A stretch of DNA of 64,000 nucleotides from Vibrio campbellii CAIM 519 = NBRC 15631 = ATCC 25920 (GTDB lineage Bacteria > Pseudomonadota > Gammaproteobacteria > Enterobacterales > Vibrionaceae), in assembly GCF_002163755.1 (NCBI RefSeq), contig NZ_CP015864.1, positions 496,001 to 560,000 of the forward strand, given 5' to 3'. Both the position numbers and the translations under genes were made by a program. The notes below the pieces were generated by a model that was not told the origin of the DNA, searched no databases, and saw nothing but the letters and a program-made list of their open reading frames with translations. Positions 7,407 through 16,149 of this stretch are shown here, piece by piece. The stretch's first letter is position 1. The number at the start of each line of letters is the position of its first letter.

Positions 7407-8939
7407 TTACGCAAAACCCATCAAGTGAGCTGCGACGACGACAATGCTCGATAGGGTAAAGAGTAATAGCATAAAGCGCCAGCAGAATTTCGCCCAGTCA
7501 CCCCAGTCGATACGACACACTCCCAGTGTTGCCATTAGAGACGCTGAAGTAGGAACGATAACGTTAGTGAAACCGTCACCAAGCTGGAATGCTAGAACCG
7601 CAACCTGACGTGTAACGCCAGCGATGTCTGCAAGAGGAGACAATAGAGGCATTGTCAGCGCTGCTTGACCAGAACCTGAAGTCACGAAGAAGTTGAAGAT
7701 AGATTGGAAAACATACATCAACCAAGCCGCAGCAACATCTGGAAGACCGCTGATCACGCCGCCAGCGCTGTTCAGGATCGAGTTCAGTACGCTCGCTTCA
7801 TCAGTAGTACCGCCACCTAGGATAAGCAATACACCTTTCGCACAACCAACCAATAGAGCAGGAGCAAGCATGATTGCTGCGCCTTCTTTAAATGCGTCAG
7901 CCGCGCAGTTTAGCGTCATGTCGTTTAGACGGAAGATCGTACCGATGATCGCAACGACAAAGCCCATAGTGAAGAATTGAGACGCGATTTCCGGGATGTA
8001 CCATGCGTTAGCCACTACGCCCCATACGACCCATACTGTGGTTGCGATAACCGTAAGGATAACCATCGTATCACCTAGGTTCCAACGAGAGTCGTGATCA
8101 CCAAGCTCTTGCTGGCGGAAGTATTTGTCAGTACGGCGGCTGTAAGAAAGCTCAGGGTTTGCTTTGATACGCGCAGCATAGATCATAGTGAAAGCAATAC
8201 CAATCGCGGTAAACGCAGCCCAAAGACCCATACGCATAGTCATACCAGACAGAACCGGAATACCAGCGATGCCTTGTGCGATCGCTACCGAGAATGGGTT
8301 CATCCAAGACGTTGCGAAACCAATTTGAGTCGCAACGTAGGTCACCATTACTGTAGTGATACCATCGTAACCAAGGCGAACCATTAGTGGCGCGATGATA
8401 ATCGCAAATGCTACGGCTTCTTCACCCATACCAAATACTGCGCCGCCCAAAGAGAACAGCAAGAACAGAACTGGAATGAATAGTGCTTCGTTACCTTTGG
8501 TCTTATCGATAAGGCGAAGGATACCGTTGTCAATTGTGCCTGTGCGCATTACCACGCCAAATGCACCACCGATAACCAGCATGAACATGATAACGCCAAT
8601 CGCGCTGCCCCATTTAGAGCCTGAAACCAGACCTTCGAATGGGAAGTTCATTAGACCAATGCCACCACCTGAAGCGAACAGTCCAACCTTGTTGTAAACC
8701 AATTCACCATTTTCGTCGGTTGCATAAGAGAAAGAAGATGGATCGATAACTGTGCGAGTTTTTTCTGCACCGTCGACCATGTAGGCCACCTGTTGGCTAT
8801 CGAAATGACCAGCAGGAATTAAGTAGGTAAGAATCGCAGCAAGAATACCAACAATGAAGATCAAAATGAGGGTATCAGGCATCTGCCATGATTTAGGGGT
8901 CGCCGCCGATTCCGATGGCTGAGCTTGTGTGTGAGACAT
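7407..8939 (-). CDS. yfcC: YfcC-family amino-acid/peptide-type inner-membrane carrier
   Basis: A 510-residue inner-membrane protein of the YfcC group in the ion-transporter superfamily, often annotated as a basic amino acid antiporter. It has a hydrophilic N-terminus of about 20 residues, a first helix LILIFIVGILAAILTYLIPAGHF, and many later helices. The conserved stretches GGAFGVVMRTGTID, GMGEEAVAFAIIIAPL and TSGSGQAALTMPLLSPLAD are typical of the family. The first gene of a probable two-gene unit with the deacylase; a terminator lies between them. What it carries is inferred only from family and neighbour. Confidence 0.82.
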   Translation of the reverse strand: MSHTQAQPSESAATPKSWQMPDTLILIFIVGILAAILTYLIPAGHFDSQQVAYMVDGAEKTRTVIDPSSFSYATDENGELVYNKVGLFASGGGIGLMNFPFEGLVSGSKWGSAIGVIMFMLVIGGAFGVVMRTGTIDNGILRLIDKTKGNEALFIPVLFLLFSLGGAVFGMGEEAVAFAIIIAPLMVRLGYDGITTVMVTYVATQIGFATSWMNPFSVAIAQGIAGIPVLSGMTMRMGLWAAFTAIGIAFTMIYAARIKANPELSYSRRTDKYFRQQELGDHDSRWNLGDTMVILTVIATTVWVVWGVVANAWYIPEIASQFFTMGFVVAIIGTIFRLNDMTLNCAADAFKEGAAIMLAPALLVGCAKGVLLILGGGTTDEASVLNSILNSAGGVISGLPDVAAAWLMYVFQSIFNFFVTSGSGQAALTMPLLSPLADIAGVTRQVAVLAFQLGDGFTNVIVPTSASLMATLGVCRIDWGDWAKFCWRFMLLLFTLSSIVVVAAHLMGFA

Positions 8940-9157
8940 AACCTATTTCACGTCGAATAATAGAAAGCATGAAATATCGATAAAATAGAATAAAAAGTCA
9001 ATATTAACTGAGTTGGTGAACTATAAATTCATCAATAATTTGATCTGAAGAGGGTTGGGTTGATTATCAATAATTTATTGGTTAATTATTTGGGTTGGAT
9101 GTTGTGCGAATGAAAATAGAGTTAGGACTTGTGGCTATTCACAAGTCCCATAATTAT

Positions 9158-9484
9158 TCACCTTTCTGCATGAGGTGTTTGTTCTGAATAAAACACGGCA
9201 ACATCGCGTAAATCTTCATCATTCAACATGCGTAATTGGGCTGCCATCATCTCAGCCATAGGGCTTAAGCGAAGCCCATCTTGATAGGCTTTCATAGAAT
9301 CATACAGGTACTGAGCATTCTGACCGGCTAGGTTAGGGTAAGCGTCGTTTGTCGTTATGCCGTTTGAGCCATGACAATAGACACAGCTTGGTGATTTAAG
9401 TTTGCCTTTATCAACGTCACCAAAAGGTTTCGCCACAACAGAGGAAGAGAGAATAAGAGACGCTAGAAGCACGTATCTAAGCAT
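9158..9484 (-). CDS. Small periplasmic class I cytochrome c
   Basis: A 108-residue electron carrier with a Sec signal peptide (cleavage near VVA-KPF, residue 19). One haem-binding motif CVYCH lies near residues 34-38, and a downstream methionine in LSPMAEMM is the likely axial ligand. Length and layout fit the cytochrome c4/c5-like single-haem group. It is not closely linked to an oxidase gene; ltaE starts a separate unit upstream. The ribosome-binding site is weak (GAGAA). Confidence 0.85.
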   Translation of the reverse strand: MLRYVLLASLILSSSVVAKPFGDVDKGKLKSPSCVYCHGSNGITTNDAYPNLAGQNAQYLYDSMKAYQDGLRLSPMAEMMAAQLRMLNDEDLRDVAVFYSEQTPHAER

Positions 9485-9528
9485 GGATAGTTCTCGAATT
9501 TAAAATATTGGTTTCGAGATAGAATAAA

Positions 9529-9547
9529 GCTTCCCCTTAGGGGAAGC
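9529..9547 (-). terminator. Terminator after ltaE
   Basis: GCTTCCCC pairs perfectly with GGGGAAGC across a 3-base loop, followed on the minus strand by a T-rich run. It ends the nudix-ltaE unit. Confidence 0.7.
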
Positions 9548-9565
9548 TCAATGATCAAAATCAAG

Positions 9566-10570
9566 TTAAAGCAGAGATTTAAGGCTAGATAGGAAAGTAT
9601 CGATGTCTTGTGCCGAAATATCTTTATGCGTCACGAAACGGATTGGGTTTCCTGGAGTAATCGTGATGCCTTGCTCTTTCATCTTTTCTGCAATACCAGC
9701 GATATCCACTTGTGGATCAAGCTTGGCAAAGACGATGTTGGTTTGAACAAATTCTGGATTAACAGAGAAACCAGGCAATTCCGCTAAACCTTCCGCTAAT
9801 GTCTTTGCATTGATGTGGTCTTGTTTTAGTTGTTCCACTTGCTCGGTAAGGGCTAGTTTGCCAGCTGCTGCAAGGATACCCGCTTGGCGCATACCACCGC
9901 CGACCATCTTTCTTAGGCGACGAGCTTTTGCGATGTACTCTTTACTACCAAGCAGCAGTGAACCAACAGGGGCAGCCAGACCTTTCGACAGACAGATGGT
10001 CATTGAATCAAAGTACTGACCAATCTCTTTCACCGGAACATCAAGCGCAACGGCTGCGTTGAATACGCGAGCGCCATCTAGGTGCATCTGCAAGTTATGT
10101 TTGTTCACAAACTCACGGGCCTCTGCAAGGTAGGAAAGAGGAATCACTTTACCGTTGATGGTGTTTTCTAGACTAAGTAGGCGAGTGCGTGCAAAGTGCG
10201 CGTCATCTGGCTTGATTGCAGCTTCTAGCTTATCGAATGGCAAAGTACCGTCTGGGTTGTTTTCAATCGGTTGAGGTTGGATAGAGCCCAGTACCGCCGC
10301 ACCGCCAGCTTCGTACTTGTAGTTATGTGCTTGCTGACCACATAGGTATTCGTCACCGCGCTCACAATGCGCCATTAAGCCAAGTAAGTTTGCTTGTGTG
10401 CCAGAGGTTGTGAACATTGCCGCTTCAAAGCCCGCAAGCTCAGCAGCAAAATGTTCTAACTCGTTAACGGTTGGGTCATCACCGTACACATCATCGCCGA
10501 CAGGAGCGGTAAACATTGCTTCACGCATTGCTTGGGTAGGTTGTGTAACGGTATCTGATCGAAAGTCCAT
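9566..10570 (-). CDS. ltaE: Low-specificity L-threonine aldolase
   Basis: A PLP enzyme that splits L-threonine and L-allo-threonine to glycine and acetaldehyde. The N-terminus MDFRSDTVTQPTQAMREAM is diagnostic, as are DDVYGDDPTV and the PLP-lysine block ICLSKGLAAPVGS (about residues 193-205). Length (334) is normal. An AGAG site precedes the ATG. It starts 24 bases after the end of the Nudix gene on the same strand, so the two form an operon. Confidence 0.93.
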   Translation of the reverse strand: MDFRSDTVTQPTQAMREAMFTAPVGDDVYGDDPTVNELEHFAAELAGFEAAMFTTSGTQANLLGLMAHCERGDEYLCGQQAHNYKYEAGGAAVLGSIQPQPIENNPDGTLPFDKLEAAIKPDDAHFARTRLLSLENTINGKVIPLSYLAEAREFVNKHNLQMHLDGARVFNAAVALDVPVKEIGQYFDSMTICLSKGLAAPVGSLLLGSKEYIAKARRLRKMVGGGMRQAGILAAAGKLALTEQVEQLKQDHINAKTLAEGLAELPGFSVNPEFVQTNIVFAKLDPQVDIAGIAEKMKEQGITITPGNPIRFVTHKDISAQDIDTFLSSLKSLL

Positions 10571-10594
10571 AATTCTCTCCTCGGTCGAAAAGAC

Positions 10595-11110
10595 CTAAAT
10601 ATAACCGCAAAGACGAGCTTTGCTTAGGCAAGCGATAGTTTTGGCATCAGTAATCATGCCTTGAATAATCTGTTGTTCGAGTTCTTCTCGTGACAATGTC
10701 ACCACTTCAATGACTTCATCGTCGTCACACTCGTATCGATTGGTCCTGTTCAGTTGCTCAGCAACAAACAAGTACTGGATTTCATCACAGAAACCAGCAA
10801 GAGGGGTAACTTGACCAAGCGATGTGAACTTTTCGGCGCTGTATCCTGTTTCTTCTTCCAACTCTCTTTGAGCGCAGTGCAAAGGATCTTCATCTCCTTC
10901 ACGTGTGCCAGCAGGCAATTCAAGCAGCCATTTGTTAAGAGAGGGGCGGAATTGATTAACAAGAACGATGTTGCCATCTGAAGTAATGGGTAAGATAACG
11001 GCAGCACCGGGGTGTTGGATAGTGGTATGTGTGATCATCCGACCAGTTGGTAGCTTGATTTCCTCTTCGACCAGAGAGATCTGCTTCCATGTATGAATTG
11101 TTTTGCTCAT
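10595..11110 (-). CDS. Nudix hydrolase, ADP-ribose-pyrophosphatase-like
   Basis: The protein carries a full Nudix box, G-x5-E-x7-REL-x-EE-x-G, in GTREGDEDPLHCAQRELEEETGY. The upstream part (VVLPIT...NIVLVNQFRPSLNKWLLELPAG) matches the ADP-ribose pyrophosphatase group, which cleaves nucleoside diphosphate sugars with Mg2+. The start at 11110 (MSKTIHTWK) is preferred: an AGGA site lies about 12 bases upstream, and the longer open frame (to 11200) has an Arg/Cys-rich, unlikely N-terminus. First gene of a two-gene unit with ltaE. Confidence 0.82.
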   Translation of the reverse strand: MSKTIHTWKQISLVEEEIKLPTGRMITHTTIQHPGAAVILPITSDGNIVLVNQFRPSLNKWLLELPAGTREGDEDPLHCAQRELEEETGYSAEKFTSLGQVTPLAGFCDEIQYLFVAEQLNRTNRYECDDDEVIEVVTLSREELEQQIIQGMITDAKTIACLSKARLCGYI

Positions 11111-11381
11111 GCAGTTGTGGATCCTAGCTGTAACCGCGTGTTGACGTGTTTTGCACATTAACCACAAACCGCGTGAAACAAAAGTAGAAAATGGTTTCAT
11201 ACTCTTATGAAAACTGCACTTTCAGTGAGTTATGTCCCATAAATGAAAACTATGGTTACCCGCGCACGCGCGCGAGGAGCATCTGGTATAACCGAGGTTC
11301 AATAAAAAATACACTTGTAACAAAGTGATAACAAATGTATAAAATTAAATATACAGCCTCAGTTCAACAGCCGGAGCTTTT

Positions 11382-13043
11382 ATGATTCAACCATCTTTCG
11401 CATCAAATGCAGAAAAGGCGCTTCTTTCAGAACGTATCAACAAGCTGGCTAAAGCACTGACCGAAGGCGTTTACGAACGCGAACACACCATCAAACTTTG
11501 TCTTCTTGCCGCTCTTGCCGGCGAAAGCGTCTTCCTTCTTGGTCCTCCTGGGATCGCAAAAAGCTTAATCGCCAAACGTCTTATTCAAGCATTTGATAAC
11601 AGTAGTTACTTTGAGTACTTAATGACTCGCTTCTCAACACCAGAAGAAGTGTTTGGTCCGTTGAGCATTCAAGAGCTGAAAGATAATGGTCGTTATGTCC
11701 GTCTTACCCAAGGTTACCTGCCAACGGCGCAGGTGGTTTTCCTTGACGAGATCTGGAAAGCAGGCCCTGCCATTCTGAACACGTTGTTGACCGTTGTGAA
11801 CGAAAAGACATTTAAAAACGGCAGCGATATTGAACGTGTACCGATGCGTCTTTTGGTTTCTGCATCTAACGAGCTACCAGATGAAGACAGCGGTTTAGAC
11901 GCACTTTACGATCGTATGTTGGTGCGCGTGTTCGTAAACCGCATTCAGGACAAACAGAATTTCAAATCCATGCTGACAGTGGGTACGTCTCAAGAAGCGC
12001 AAGTTCCAGAGGGCTTGGCGATCACAGACGAAGAATACCACCGCTGGCAGCAGCAACTCGACAAACTCACTCTGACGGACAACGCATTCGAAAAGCTTTT
12101 TCAACTAAAAACCATGTTGGAAACCAAAGTTGAGTCTGAGTTTGGCGACGCATCATTAACAGACATGTACGTGTCTGACCGCCGTTGGAAAAAAGCGGTG
12201 AAACTGCTTAAAGCAAGTGCGTTCTTTAATGGGCGTGACGAAATCAACCCACTTGATCTTCTGCTATTGCAAGATTGTTTATGGAATAGCCCTGAGTCAC
12301 GCGATGTCGTTCGCGGTGTGATTCAAGAGTTCGCTCTTAAGCATGCCTTCGACCAACAAGAAGCAGAGCAAGAGATCGAATACTGTCGTGAATCTTTGGT
12401 TGATGTACAGCATGAGCTTGAAGACAAATATCGCATGACACTAAACGCTGAAGCGGCAACAGGTCTGCTTCGCAAAGAAACCATGAGCTTTGATACATCC
12501 AAAGCGAAAACTTACAAAGTAGGCGCGGCGGTGAATCTGGTTAAGCTGGTTATTCTGCAAAGCAACATGTCGGTTTCTGAATCAGAGAAGGGCGACAGTC
12601 GCTGGGTATACGTACCAAAAGACGAGCTTGACCGAGTGATCAAAGAAGGTCATGGCGATGTGTATGGTTACGTGAACCAAAACACCAATATGTGTCGTCT
12701 GCGTTTTGATGTCGATGCAGCCAACAACCTAGTGATCCGTGACATTGCTAACCGAGGCGTGTTGGTGAGCTTGGTTACCCAACAAGGTTTAGACGTTGAG
12801 CTTTACCAAAAATGGTTGGCAGAAAGCGAAAAAGCAGTAAGCCAATTGAGCGAAGCTGAACATCATATGCGAAAGGTTAAAGCCAACTTCCATGGCGCAT
12901 TGCCGCACAGTTTCGTGGATCCAGAGTTACCACGTCTAATGGAGTCGAGTCTGCAACAGGTTAGCCAGAGACTTGAGTCTATCCAAGGTGAAAGCGAGAA
13001 GATCATTCAACGCTTCAAAAACTTACATCAGTTTTTCTCTTAA
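11382..13043 (+). CDS. ravA: RavA, MoxR-family AAA+ ATPase
   Basis: RavA is a hexameric MoxR ATPase that works with ViaA. In E. coli it binds the lysine decarboxylase LdcI and acts on respiratory complexes. The Walker A motif GPPGIAKS is at residues 54-61, Walker B is VVFLDEIWKAGPA, and sensor 1 is LLVSASNELPDEDSGLDALYDRM. After the AAA+ core come the helical lid and the LARA region typical of the 553-residue protein. A GGAG site lies before the ATG. viaA follows after 9 bases. Confidence 0.95.
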   Translation: MIQPSFASNAEKALLSERINKLAKALTEGVYEREHTIKLCLLAALAGESVFLLGPPGIAKSLIAKRLIQAFDNSSYFEYLMTRFSTPEEVFGPLSIQELKDNGRYVRLTQGYLPTAQVVFLDEIWKAGPAILNTLLTVVNEKTFKNGSDIERVPMRLLVSASNELPDEDSGLDALYDRMLVRVFVNRIQDKQNFKSMLTVGTSQEAQVPEGLAITDEEYHRWQQQLDKLTLTDNAFEKLFQLKTMLETKVESEFGDASLTDMYVSDRRWKKAVKLLKASAFFNGRDEINPLDLLLLQDCLWNSPESRDVVRGVIQEFALKHAFDQQEAEQEIEYCRESLVDVQHELEDKYRMTLNAEAATGLLRKETMSFDTSKAKTYKVGAAVNLVKLVILQSNMSVSESEKGDSRWVYVPKDELDRVIKEGHGDVYGYVNQNTNMCRLRFDVDAANNLVIRDIANRGVLVSLVTQQGLDVELYQKWLAESEKAVSQLSEAEHHMRKVKANFHGALPHSFVDPELPRLMESSLQQVSQRLESIQGESEKIIQRFKNLHQFFS

Positions 13044-13052
13044 GGAGACGAC

Positions 13053-14507
13053 ATGTTAGGTGCAGACGGACTCAACTTAGCGCTCATGGTGGCAGATTCA
13101 GGCATCATTGATAGTGCGGTTAACGATTTAATGGCGCGTTCACAAGTCATGATGATGGCGGAAAACCGAGGAATGAAATCCTCAGTAAAAAACCATCTAC
13201 TTAAATGGCGTGGCAACGTGAAAAAGCGCATGACGAAAGTCTGTGAGACAGAACGTTTCCAACAAGAACTCGCACTTTACCAAGAAGTCATTTATTGGGA
13301 TGAGAACGAGTTCTTTGAACGCATTGATGACGTAATCAAGAAGCTTGAATGGCACTCAGCGTTTTACATGCAAGCGCGTCGTATGATGGAGAAGAACAAA
13401 GGGGTGAACAATCCAATGTTCCCTCATTACTTCTGTGACCAGTGGTATCAAAGCCTTGCTGAAGCAATCAAACAAGCACAAGTTTCTGAGCTTGAAGAGA
13501 ACAAAGAAAAAGTCCTTAACGACCTTTATCAACGTATGGAAACCATGCGCAACATGGACAAAGTGACGGAAGCTGGTGACGAAGAAAGCGTAGGGCGCTT
13601 ATGGGACATGGCGTCAGCTAAGTTGAGCAAAACAGACTTAACTGTGATGAAGCGCCACGCAGAGTTCCTTAAAAAGCACAAAGGCTTGCGAGATATCGCA
13701 GAACAGCTTGGTCGCATGGCGGGACAAGTGAATGATCCTGACCTCAACCGCGCACCAGCAGAAGAGCTGCAAATGGTTGAGGAAAAGAGTGACGAAGCGA
13801 CAGACGATATCGTCGGTATTCATGAAAGTGATGATCTCAACAAACTGCTACCTAACGAAACCATGTTTTTGGCGTACCCAGAGCTGGAAGTCGTGTTCTA
13901 CAAGCATTTGGTTGATAAACGCTTGATGAATTACCGTACGCAAGGTAAGTCTCGCACACTGCGTAAAGTGAAGGCGCACAAACCAGATCATAAAGCGGTG
14001 GACGTTGAAAAAGGACCGTTTATCGTTTGTGTTGATGCGTCAGGCTCGATGAGTGGCTTCCCAGAACAATGTGCAAAAGCTATGGCTTATGCACTTATGC
14101 AAATCGCTCTGGCTGAACAGCGTGATTGTTATGTGATCATCTTCTCCACTGAGCACATTACTTACGAGTTAACGCGTCAGGATGGCTTACGTGAAGCTGC
14201 CGACTTTTTAACTTACAGCTTCCATGGTGGCACGGATTTGGAGCCAACGTTGATTAAATCCATCGATTTGATGAACAGCGACAAATATAAAAACGCCGAC
14301 ATGGTTGTGATTTCAGACTTCATTGCGCCAAAACAGCAAGATGAGTTGCTCGCAAAAGTCGATGCGTTAAAAGCGAAGAAGAACCGATTCCATGCCATTA
14401 GCTTGTCGAAGTACGGCAACCCAGCCTTAATGTCGATGTTTGACCACACTTGGTCTTACCATCCAAATGTAGTGGGGCGCTTGTTTAAACGCGTTGCCAA
14501 CGGTTAA
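13053..14507 (+). CDS. viaA: ViaA, von Willebrand factor A protein partner of RavA
   Basis: ViaA carries a C-terminal VWA domain whose MIDAS motif, DASGSMSG, is near residue 328; a later threonine (FHGGTDLEP) and aspartate (VVISDF) complete the metal site. The N-terminal 300 residues are helical and charged, as in the family, and the length (484) is normal. The ATG lies 9 bases after ravA with a GGAG site, so the two are co-transcribed and co-translated. Confidence 0.95.
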   Translation: MLGADGLNLALMVADSGIIDSAVNDLMARSQVMMMAENRGMKSSVKNHLLKWRGNVKKRMTKVCETERFQQELALYQEVIYWDENEFFERIDDVIKKLEWHSAFYMQARRMMEKNKGVNNPMFPHYFCDQWYQSLAEAIKQAQVSELEENKEKVLNDLYQRMETMRNMDKVTEAGDEESVGRLWDMASAKLSKTDLTVMKRHAEFLKKHKGLRDIAEQLGRMAGQVNDPDLNRAPAEELQMVEEKSDEATDDIVGIHESDDLNKLLPNETMFLAYPELEVVFYKHLVDKRLMNYRTQGKSRTLRKVKAHKPDHKAVDVEKGPFIVCVDASGSMSGFPEQCAKAMAYALMQIALAEQRDCYVIIFSTEHITYELTRQDGLREAADFLTYSFHGGTDLEPTLIKSIDLMNSDKYKNADMVVISDFIAPKQQDELLAKVDALKAKKNRFHAISLSKYGNPALMSMFDHTWSYHPNVVGRLFKRVANG

Positions 14508-14526
14508 TCGCGAGAATAAAGATACT

Positions 14527-14555
14527 AAAGCGGCATCGATTGCCGCTTTTCTTTT
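14527..14555 (+). terminator. Terminator after ravA-viaA
   Basis: AAAGCGGCA pairs with TGCCGCTTT across a 5-base loop, followed by TTTTCTTTT. Confidence 0.85.
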
Positions 14556-14669
14556 GTCTATCTGTTTTGATTTGACTTAACCAAAGTGAGTAAATCTGGG
14601 CGGTGTAGGTCGAATTAACATCGGATTGGTTTAAAACAAAGCAAACAAACAGAAATTTTGGATTTTTGT

Positions 14670-14697
14670 TTGACTATATTTCCTGAATCCGTAAAGT
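14670..14697 (+). promoter_or_regulatory. Stable-RNA promoter for tRNA-Cys
   Basis: A -35 box TTGACT at 14670-14675 and a -10 box TAAAGT at 14692-14697 are 16 bases apart. The same -10 box and spacing precede both tRNA-Leu genes in this window, which supports the call. Confidence 0.65.
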
Positions 14698-14741
14698 AGC
14701 AACCAACGCAACGGGGCAGAGCCTTTAAGCGTAAACAATTT

Positions 14742-14815
14742 GGCGCCTTGGCAGAGTGGCTATGCAGCGGATTGCAAATCCGTGGACCTCGGTTCGACTC
14801 CGGGAGGCGCCTCCA
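14742..14815 (+). tRNA. tRNA-Cys (GCA)
   Basis: The 74-base cloverleaf has acceptor arms GGCGCCT/AGGCGCC, anticodon loop TTGCAAA (anticodon GCA), T-loop TTCGACT and an encoded CCA end. It is identical to the copies at 19717 and 23498. Confidence 0.97.
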
Positions 14816-14867
14816 TATTGTCGGATATGGCAATAGCGATATTCAGATGCGAGAGCATCAACAATAG

Positions 14868-14890
14868 ACCAGCGAGAGCTGGTTTTTTTT
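14868..14890 (+). terminator. Terminator after tRNA-Cys
   Basis: ACCAGC/GCTGGT stem with a GAGA loop followed by eight Ts. Confidence 0.85.
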
Positions 14891-15229
14891 GTGCCCGACA
14901 TTTGGTGTGTGAATACGCTATATTCAGTATCTTAGATAGCCCTCAAGAACGGCCTTACAAAAGTTTACCTCACCATACAAACTAATACGCTGTTGCTAGT
15001 TTATCTTTAACCCGATGATACAAAGAAGTTTTTGGCTTCGCTCTGCTGATGTTTAGTGAGGCGATATCTTTTCTTGAGTGTGTATAGTATTTTGTATATC
15101 AATCTTTGTTGTTATCATTTTTGTCAATAAGAGCTGCAGCTGATTAACATCTCTGTAGCTTTGTAGCCTCTCCCATGTGCCACGGGGAGAACGCTCCTTA
15201 CAATCGATACGACAACAGGAAAACAATAC
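14891..15229. other. Intergenic region after tRNA-Cys
   Basis: This 339-base stretch is AT-rich and holds no open frame with a ribosome-binding site. I see no direct repeat of the tRNA end that would mark an integrated element. It should contain the promoter of the lipoprotein gene that follows. Confidence 0.4.
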
Positions 15230-15997
15230 GTGACCTTTAGAATACATGCTGCTCATGCATATTCCCTTTTGATGTTTACCACCCTATTTGCTTTAGCAGG
15301 CTGTGGAGGTGACTCCGGCGGTACAACTGTTACACCGCTTGGGGAACCTCAAACTCCATACACCCCTAAATTTGCTTCTGAAAGTTTAGTTCTAAACTTA
15401 AAAGATAATAGAGACATTAATGTCGAACGTGTTGAAAATACAAGTCGACTTGTTTCTGCTTTTTATGATGAAGAAATGGAGAGACTCTTTTCCGCTGTAG
15501 GTTTACCTGACAATTCGACAATAGACGACTTAAGAAACAAGCTTTCAGCCCCAGTTGGCGAAACGGAACATGGGTATGACAGAGTGTATTCTATTTACGA
15601 TTCTGGTGTGAGCTTCCATATTGAATCAAATTCTTACCTCGCCTTTGGCCTAAAAGATATTTTTGAGGACCAATCTGAATTGCGAGGGGATCATTACACT
15701 AATATAGGGCTTGTTTCGATACCTAACCAGATATATTGCTCTTTGATAATAAGTGTTTTTGATAAACCATCTCTCACGTGCGAGAGTAACGATGACGGCA
15801 ATCAACTTGCCATCTCATACAGAGAAACAAATCAGTGGGCTGAATACAGTTTTAAGTTGTCGTCAGATGATTTCAATTTTGATGAAACGTCTGTCACATT
15901 TCAGCCTAATACAAGGAAAATTGAGCTGAAGCAAAACGGTAACTCTGCAAAAGAGGGATGGTTAAACAATGACACATCAGTATCATGGATTAACTAG
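15230..15997 (+). CDS. Hypothetical lipoprotein, possibly acquired
   Basis: A 255-residue protein with a signal peptide and lipobox LAGC, followed by a glycine-rich linker (GGDSGG). The rest has no motif I recognise; two cysteines (IYCSL and LTCES) may pair. It begins with GTG; an AGGA site lies about 10 bases upstream. The coding sequence is visibly more AT-rich than its neighbours (many AAT, TAT and AAA codons). It sits alone just behind a tRNA-Cys gene, so horizontal acquisition is possible though no element ends were found. Confidence 0.65.
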   Translation: MTFRIHAAHAYSLLMFTTLFALAGCGGDSGGTTVTPLGEPQTPYTPKFASESLVLNLKDNRDINVERVENTSRLVSAFYDEEMERLFSAVGLPDNSTIDDLRNKLSAPVGETEHGYDRVYSIYDSGVSFHIESNSYLAFGLKDIFEDQSELRGDHYTNIGLVSIPNQIYCSLIISVFDKPSLTCESNDDGNQLAISYRETNQWAEYSFKLSSDDFNFDETSVTFQPNTRKIELKQNGNSAKEGWLNNDTSVSWIN

Positions 15998-16020
15998 AAC
16001 CACCGATTAATTCTGACAAC

Positions 16021-16047
16021 AAGGGCGAGCCATACCAGCTCGCCTTT
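16021..16047 (+). terminator. Terminator after the lipoprotein gene
   Basis: GGGCGAGC pairs with GCTCGCCT (one G-T pair) across a 7-base loop, followed by TTTCTC. Confidence 0.65.
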
Positions 16048-16149
16048 CTCGTTGAGGAAGCCTTTAAAAGCCAAGTGTGAACTTTCTTGCGGCAATCTAT
16101 TGGAAATCTCTTTAGAATGTCTTCTTCGACAGGGAAGCAGTGAAGACAC

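Noticed and set aside
9017..9031. ArgR-like palindrome (TGAAC...ATTCA) upstream of the YfcC-type gene
   Set aside because: The spacing is one base longer than the consensus and only one box is seen, so it is not supported as an ARG box.
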